Under the pieces are notes generated by a model. It saw only the letters and a program-made list of their open reading frames with translations, searched no databases and was not told the DNA's origin. A DNA stretch of 21,877 nt, from positions 1 through 21,877 of the forward strand of contig JBBIII010000041.1 in assembly GCA_037446575.1 (NCBI GenBank). Reading direction: 5' to 3'. The stretch comes from JBBIII01 sp037446575. Lineage in GTDB: Bacteria; Bacteroidota; Ignavibacteria; UBA10030. Shown here piece after piece: positions 17,194-21,877 of the stretch; positions within the stretch are counted from its first letter, which is position 1, and each line of letters begins with the position of its first letter. A program made the translations under genes and the position numbers.

Positions 17194-17709
17194 ATGTCAT
17201 CTACAGTAGAAAAAACCAATTCAGCAAATGGTTGGGAACCGCGCATCATTGCCTTTTTTTGTAACTGGTGCACATATACAGCCGCCGATCTTGCCGGTGT
17301 ATCAAGATTACGCTATGCGCCTAATGCGCGCATAATACGCGTTATGTGCTCAGGACGAGTTGACCCGCAATTTATTCTTGATGCATTTGCAAAAGGCGCC
17401 GATGGAGTACTAATCGGCGGTTGTCATCCGGGTGATTGTCACTATATCGAAGGCAATTATAAAGCGCTTAGGCGTATGCAATTATTAAAACGCATGTTAA
17501 AAGACATGGGAATCGAAGAACAAAGATTTCGGCTTGAATGGATTTCCGCGTCCGAAGGCGACCGTGTAAAAAAAGTGATTAATGAAATGACAGAGCAAGT
17601 CCGCGCGCTTGGTCCACTCGGATTGCCAAAAAAGTTTGAAGAGTGGGATAAGGAAATGGAAATATTTGAGAAAGAAATAAACGGAAAGGAGGAATCAGTC
17701 CATGCCTGA
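17194..17709 (+). CDS. mvhD: F420-non-reducing-type hydrogenase iron-sulfur subunit D
   Basis: This 171-residue [2Fe-2S] protein bridges the hydrogenase MvhAG and HdrA. The expected cysteines are C23, C26, C52, C77 and C82, the last two in GGCHPGDCHY. All are ordinary cysteines, with no in-frame TGA that would suggest selenocysteine. The C-terminal third is charged and helical. AAGGAG precedes the ATG by six bases, and the stop overlaps the mvhG start. Placement directly after hdrA copy 2 reproduces the hdrA-mvhD contact known in the methanogen complex. Confidence 0.94.
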   Translation: MSSTVEKTNSANGWEPRIIAFFCNWCTYTAADLAGVSRLRYAPNARIIRVMCSGRVDPQFILDAFAKGADGVLIGGCHPGDCHYIEGNYKALRRMQLLKRMLKDMGIEEQRFRLEWISASEGDRVKKVINEMTEQVRALGPLGLPKKFEEWDKEMEIFEKEINGKEESVHA

Positions 17710-18679
17710 TAAACCTAAGGTTGCATTTTATTGGTGCGCCTCCTGCGGCGGATGCGAAGAATCTGTTGTTGACCTTGCCGAAAACATTTTAGATGTTGTG
17801 GCGGCTGTGGATATAGTTCTTTGGCCCGTTGCCATGGATTTTAAGAAAAAAGATGTTGAAGCGATGGCGGATGGCTCAATCCTTGTATCTATGATTAATG
17901 GCGCAATTCGAACCTCTGAGCAGGAAGAGATGGCAAGACTTCTTCGCAAAAAGAGCAAGCTTGTTATTGCGTATGGATCGTGTGCGCATTTGGGCGGTAT
18001 TCCAGGACTCGCGAATCAGTTTGAAAGAGAAGAGTTGTTAAAATTTGTTTATGAGGATTCTCCATCAACAAGCAATCCGCAAAAGTTGCATCCACAAACA
18101 ACATATAAAGAGAATGGCAATGTTGTTACACTGCCAAAAATTTTCAATGTCGTTCGATCACTTGATCAGGTAATAGATGTTGATTACTATTTGCCTGGTT
18201 GTCCGCCAACTCCAAAATTATTGAAACAAGCGATTGAAACGCTTCTATCTGGAAAACTGCCCGAAAAAGGTTTGGTGCTATCACCTGATATAGCGCTCTG
18301 CGAAGAGTGCCCGAAAAAAGATACGAAACCAAGTGATTTGAGTTTTAAAGAATTCAAACGACCGCATTGGACTCAAATTGATCCAAACACATGCCTGTTA
18401 GCGCAGGGCTTAATATGCATGGGACCTGCAACACGCAGTGGATGCGAAGCAGTTTGTATACAAGGTAATATGCCTTGCAGTGGCTGCTTTGGTCCTACTT
18501 CGCGGGTGAAAGATCAAGGCGCAAAAATTTTATCTGCCATCGCTTCGCAAGTCGAAGCAAAAGAAGAAAAAGAAATTGATAAAGTATTGAATACGATACC
18601 TGATCCGGTTGGAACATTTTATAGATACGGACTTCCCGTATCGCTTTTAAGAAAAAAGAATACAAAAGAGGTACAGTAA
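17702..18679 (+). CDS. mvhG: Group 3c [NiFe] hydrogenase small subunit
   Basis: This 325-residue electron-transfer small subunit partners MvhA. Proximal-cluster ligands are in WCASCGGC (C12, C15, C18), YGSCAHLGG and PGCPP. A C-terminal cysteine-rich region (CEEC, CLLAQGLICMGP, SGCEAVC, CSGCFGP) carries the other clusters. No signal peptide is present, so the enzyme is cytoplasmic. AAAGGAGG lies nine bases before the ATG, which is inside the end of mvhD. The TAA overlaps the mvhA ATG by one base. Confidence 0.94.
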   Translation: MPDKPKVAFYWCASCGGCEESVVDLAENILDVVAAVDIVLWPVAMDFKKKDVEAMADGSILVSMINGAIRTSEQEEMARLLRKKSKLVIAYGSCAHLGGIPGLANQFEREELLKFVYEDSPSTSNPQKLHPQTTYKENGNVVTLPKIFNVVRSLDQVIDVDYYLPGCPPTPKLLKQAIETLLSGKLPEKGLVLSPDIALCEECPKKDTKPSDLSFKEFKRPHWTQIDPNTCLLAQGLICMGPATRSGCEAVCIQGNMPCSGCFGPTSRVKDQGAKILSAIASQVEAKEEKEIDKVLNTIPDPVGTFYRYGLPVSLLRKKNTKEVQ

Positions 18680-20145
18680 TGGAAGCTACACGAAAAGTAA
18701 CAATAGATCCAATAACTCGACTTGAAGGACACGGAAAGATTGATATTTTCCTTGACGAAGCAGGCGAGGTATCAAAAGCGTATTATCAAATTCCTGAACT
18801 TCGCGGTTTTGAAACATTCTCTATAGGCAGACCAGCCGAAGATATGCCGCAAATAACAAGCCGTATCTGCGGCGTATGTCCAACAGCGCATCATATGGCT
18901 GGCACTAAAGCATTAGACGATTTATATAAAGTCGAACCGCCGCCTACAGCAAAGAAATTGCGCGAGTTAATTTATAATCTGTTCATGGTCGAAGATCATG
19001 CACTGCATATTTACATACTCGGTGGACCAGATTTTATAGTTGGACCCGATGCGCCCAAAGAATTGCGCAACGTTGTAGGCGTAATTAACAAAGTCGGTCT
19101 CGATATTGGCAAAAAAGTAATTTCTACACGAAGACGATTACGCGAGTTAATCAGCTATCTTGGCGGCAAGGTAATTCATCCTGTATTTGGCTTACCCGGC
19201 GGCGTGGCTAAAGGAATTGCCCCAGAAGACTTACGAAAATTTAAAGAAGTTGTGAAAGACGGACTTGAATTCGCAAAATTTACATTACAAGTTTTTAAAG
19301 ATATTGTTTTAAAGAACGAAGCTTATGTAAAACTAATCACCTCGGATACATACACTCATAAAACCTATTACATGGGTTTAGTCGACGAGAATAATAAAGT
19401 GAACTTTTATGATGGCAAAGTAAGGGTTGTAGATCCGGATGGAAAAGAGTTTTTAAAATTTTCGCCCCAACAGTATCTTGAGCATATAGCAGAACAAGTT
19501 GAGCCATGGAGTTATGTTAAGTTTCCATATCTAAAAAAAATTGGATGGAAGGGATTAACAGATGGTTTTGACAGCGGCGTTTATGCAGTTGCTCCGCTTG
19601 CAAGACTTAATGCATCAGACGGAATGGCTACAGAAGAAGCGCAAAAAGCTTACGATGAGTTTTACAGCACATTAGGCGGCAAACCGGTTCACATGACGCT
19701 CGCTAATCACTGGGCGCGTGTTGTCGAATTAATACAAGCGGCGGAAAGATGCGTAGAGCTTGTTAATGACAAGGAAATTACAAATAAAGATATTCGTACA
19801 ATTCCAACGAAAACACCAACAGCAGGTATTGGCATTGTGGAGGCGCCGCGCGGCACTTTAATTCATCATTATGAAACTGACGAAAGAGGACTGATAACGA
19901 AAGCTAATTTAATAGTTGCTACTGCTCATAACGGCGCTCGCATTGCTATGGGAATTGACAAAGCCGCAAAAGGATTAATACACGCCGGCAATGTTAATGA
20001 TGGACTTTTAAACATGATTGAAATGGCATTCCGAGCTTACGATCCTTGCAATGCTTGCGCAACTCATTCATTGCCCGGCGAAATGCCGCTCTCAGTTAAT
20101 ATCCGAGATAAATCCGGAAATTTGGTGAAAGAGTTAAAGCGATAA
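18679..20145 (+). CDS. mvhA: Group 3c [NiFe] hydrogenase large catalytic subunit
   Basis: This is a 488-residue NiFe-site subunit. Nickel ligands are C64 and C67 (RICGVC) and C457 and C460 (DPCNACATH). H463 is followed by a 25-residue tail, a normal substrate for a maturation protease. The N-terminal DPITRLEGHGK motif is typical. It is the last gene of the etf-hdr-mvh operon. Only ten bases follow the stop before an assembly gap, so a terminator or further operon genes could be hidden. Confidence 0.95.
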   Translation: MEATRKVTIDPITRLEGHGKIDIFLDEAGEVSKAYYQIPELRGFETFSIGRPAEDMPQITSRICGVCPTAHHMAGTKALDDLYKVEPPPTAKKLRELIYNLFMVEDHALHIYILGGPDFIVGPDAPKELRNVVGVINKVGLDIGKKVISTRRRLRELISYLGGKVIHPVFGLPGGVAKGIAPEDLRKFKEVVKDGLEFAKFTLQVFKDIVLKNEAYVKLITSDTYTHKTYYMGLVDENNKVNFYDGKVRVVDPDGKEFLKFSPQQYLEHIAEQVEPWSYVKFPYLKKIGWKGLTDGFDSGVYAVAPLARLNASDGMATEEAQKAYDEFYSTLGGKPVHMTLANHWARVVELIQAAERCVELVNDKEITNKDIRTIPTKTPTAGIGIVEAPRGTLIHHYETDERGLITKANLIVATAHNGARIAMGIDKAAKGLIHAGNVNDGLLNMIEMAFRAYDPCNACATHSLPGEMPLSVNIRDKSGNLVKELKR

Positions 20146-20155
20146 TTTATAAAGA

Positions 20156-20255
20156 NNNNNNNNNNNNNNNNNNNNNNNNNNNNNNNNNNNNNNNNNNNNN
20201 NNNNNNNNNNNNNNNNNNNNNNNNNNNNNNNNNNNNNNNNNNNNNNNNNNNNNNN
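20156..20255. other. Assembly gap of 100 N
   Basis: Exactly 100 N mark a scaffold join of unknown real length. The five bases on each side are both AAAGA, which may reflect a collapsed or overlapping repeat. Genes after mvhA could be missing here. Confidence 0.99.
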
Positions 20256-20310
20256 AAAGAGGTAATTCATATTAAAAGATATTGAGTAATCAAATATTCT
20301 AATAATATAT

Positions 20311-20343
20311 CCTTTGCGATTCTCAGCGAACTTAGCGGTTTCA
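20311..20343. repeat. GCG-periodic short repeat
   Basis: Three units of about ten bases carry GCG in register: TTTGCGATTC, TCAGCGAACT and TAGCGGTTTC. On the other strand it reads like the widespread intergenic family resembling ACCGCAAAGA-CGCAAAGAA. It lies between the gap and the glycosyltransferase gene. I see no coding function. Confidence 0.5.
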
Positions 20344-20438
20344 TAAATACACAAAATCAATAAATCAAACCCGAAGTAAGGATTTGTATCGCTCAGTAAT
20401 TCGCTAGTCTTCTTTATTCTTATTTCGAATATCTTTAA

Positions 20439-21758
20439 ATGAGGAAATATAAAAGCCTGCTTTTAATTTTTCTGACGGGGCTTGTTTTACGGATTGCCGC
20501 AATAGGTCCCGTTCATACACAGGCGTATTCTACTGATGAAGCAGAATATATCGGCATAGCCCGTATGCTTGTAGAACAAGGGGAGTTTATTGATTCAAAC
20601 GGCGAGCTTGCCAAGCGCTCTCCGCTTTTTCCTTTTTTCCTTTCATACTTGTTTCGTTTATTCGGTTCGGGCTTGCTAATACCGCAAGTAATTGGATGCT
20701 TTATTTCCTCATTCGCCATTTATTTAGTTTATGTTCTAAGTTTCCGTTTATGGAACAACCATCAAGCGGCGCTAATTGCATCCAGCGCAGTGGCATTTTA
20801 TCCGGGACTTATTTTTTGCGCGGGCATACTGCAAACGGAAAATGTTTATATCGTATTTTTTCTTTTAGCATTTATACTAGCGATTCAATTAACACAATCA
20901 GCTTCAATTACGACAGCAGTTTTATTAGGATTAGTTTCAGCGTTAGCGGCGCTTACCCGTGCAGTCTTTTTCGGATTCTTTCCTATTTTACTTCTAATGA
21001 TATGGTATGTTGGCTGGAAAAATTCTTTAAGTATTACTCGATATATTATTGTGGCTTTTATAATCTGGTGTTTGTTCTTGAGTCCATGGATAACTCGTAA
21101 TTATAAAATATTTGACGCCTTCGTGCCGATATCGTCTTGGGGCGGCAGTTCGCTTATTATTGGAAATAATCCGTATGCAACAGGCACATGGCGAGTAAAG
21201 GAAGGTTATGATAAATGGTATAATGAACAAGCGATTAAAAGAGGAATAAACAATTTATCAGAACTAAACGAGGTTGAAAAGAACTCTTTGAGCAAAGATA
21301 TTGCTATTGAATGGATGCGTAGTAATCCCGGAAAAATTATCGAACTTGCCTTTAAAAAAGCTCATATGTTTTCTGTATATCCAGCTACGCACACTGATAG
21401 AATTATTTGGATACAACTGATTGCTGTAATAATTGATTTCCTGCTATTAATAGGTGTAATTTTAGGAATATTTATTGCGCCGAAGTCTCAAAAAAGAACT
21501 TTACTTATTGCATGCGCGGTTTTATTTTTCTTTTTACTTCAAGTTATTCTCCACGCCGAAGCAAGGTATCGCTTACCATTAATACCTCTTATATCAATAT
21601 TCTTTGGATGGGGGATGATTCCTTTATTCGATAAACAACAAAGAGAATTTTTTAGATCATCTAAAAGGAAAATTACTACTGCTGGAATATTAATTGGATT
21701 CGTCATTATAATTTATACCGGCACAGGAATAATGTTTTTAACAGGTTTAATAAAGTAG
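20439..21758 (+). CDS. Membrane GT-C glycosyltransferase (PMT/ArnT-like, family 39 type)
   Basis: This 439-residue polytopic membrane protein has roughly ten or more hydrophobic helices. The first periplasmic loop carries the acidic motif STDEAEY (D33-E34), the metal or donor site of GT-C enzymes that use lipid-linked sugars. RSPLFPFFLSYLFRLFG and the later QTENVY fit the family. There is no obvious Shine-Dalgarno before the ATG, unlike the operon genes. The acceptor could be a lipid, protein or polysaccharide; it cannot be told here. It has no evident link to hydrogen metabolism, and an assembly gap separates it from mvhA. Confidence 0.8.
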   Translation: MRKYKSLLLIFLTGLVLRIAAIGPVHTQAYSTDEAEYIGIARMLVEQGEFIDSNGELAKRSPLFPFFLSYLFRLFGSGLLIPQVIGCFISSFAIYLVYVLSFRLWNNHQAALIASSAVAFYPGLIFCAGILQTENVYIVFFLLAFILAIQLTQSASITTAVLLGLVSALAALTRAVFFGFFPILLLMIWYVGWKNSLSITRYIIVAFIIWCLFLSPWITRNYKIFDAFVPISSWGGSSLIIGNNPYATGTWRVKEGYDKWYNEQAIKRGINNLSELNEVEKNSLSKDIAIEWMRSNPGKIIELAFKKAHMFSVYPATHTDRIIWIQLIAVIIDFLLLIGVILGIFIAPKSQKRTLLIACAVLFFFLLQVILHAEARYRLPLIPLISIFFGWGMIPLFDKQQREFFRSSKRKITTAGILIGFVIIIYTGTGIMFLTGLIK

Positions 21759-21803
21759 TAAGGAGTTCTACCGTTCAGCCAAATCGTTCCCAAACTTAGC
21801 CGT

Positions 21804-21877
21804 GTGGTTGACTAAAAAGTTATCATATTTAGATGTCAGACACTTCTCATTGCTAATTCTGAGGCAAGTGTCAGACA
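21804..21877 (-). repeat. REP-like interspersed repeat, right copy (inverted)
   Basis: This segment is the reverse complement of 67-140 with one mismatch (in the ATGAC/ATGAT stretch). Similarity stops at 21804 and the contig ends within the repeat. The arrangement fits a dispersed repeat that stopped the assembly on both sides. Confidence 0.85.

Noticed and set aside
17194..20145. Selenocysteine in mvhD or mvhA
   Set aside because: All expected positions are ordinary Cys codons and no in-frame TGA interrupts these genes.

Overview
This window is a bacterial contig from an anaerobe or facultative anaerobe. All convincing genes lie on the plus strand. Most have clear Shine-Dalgarno sites, and one near-consensus sigma-70-type promoter is visible. 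The DNA is AT-rich. The short palindromic and periodic repeats resemble those I associate with FCB-group bacteria such as Ignavibacteriota or Bacteroidota relatives, but that placement is a weak inference.

Layout. Positions 1-140 hold REP-like palindromic repeats; 67-140 reappears inverted at 21804-21877, so the contig probably breaks in an interspersed repeat at both ends. A promoter near 459-487 precedes a group 3b [NiFe] hydrogenase (sulfhydrogenase-type) operon at 536-5141: hydB, a stand-alone cyclic-nucleotide-binding-domain protein, hydG, hydD and hydA. Next come a YbaK-like aminoacyl-tRNA deacylase (5307-5795) and a [NiFe] hydrogenase maturation protease (5940-6392). Heterodisulfide reductase genes hdrC, hdrB and hdrA follow (6461-10003), with complete cluster ligands in all three. 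After about 140 bases there is a second tight operon (10145-20145): etfB, etfA, a membrane EtfAB:quinone-oxidoreductase-like Fe-S protein, a fused HdrC-HdrB-like (HdrD-like) protein, a second hdrA, mvhD, mvhG and mvhA. A 100-N assembly gap and a membrane GT-C family glycosyltransferase (20439-21758) finish the window.

How the genes may work together. MvhAGD with HdrABC is the known flavin-based electron-bifurcating hydrogenase/heterodisulfide reductase module: H2 is split at MvhA, electrons pass through MvhG and MvhD to the HdrA flavin, and then go to ferredoxin and to HdrBC. This locus adds a second HdrA, an HdrD-like partner, an electron-transfer flavoprotein and a cytochrome b-type membrane Fe-S protein. 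That suggests the H2/ferredoxin/flavin hub is also wired to EtfAB-linked dehydrogenases and to the membrane quinone pool. The group 3b enzyme would exchange electrons between H2 and NAD(P)H.

The most unusual observation is in the two adjacent CCG-domain proteins (11924-13954 and 13973-15178). Both have lost every expected Cys ligand of the first CCG domain and the last Cys of the second, at equivalent positions, while the genuine HdrB at 7102 keeps all ten. They look like a diverged electron-relay version of the HdrD/membrane oxidoreductase family dedicated to this Etf-Hdr-Mvh assembly.
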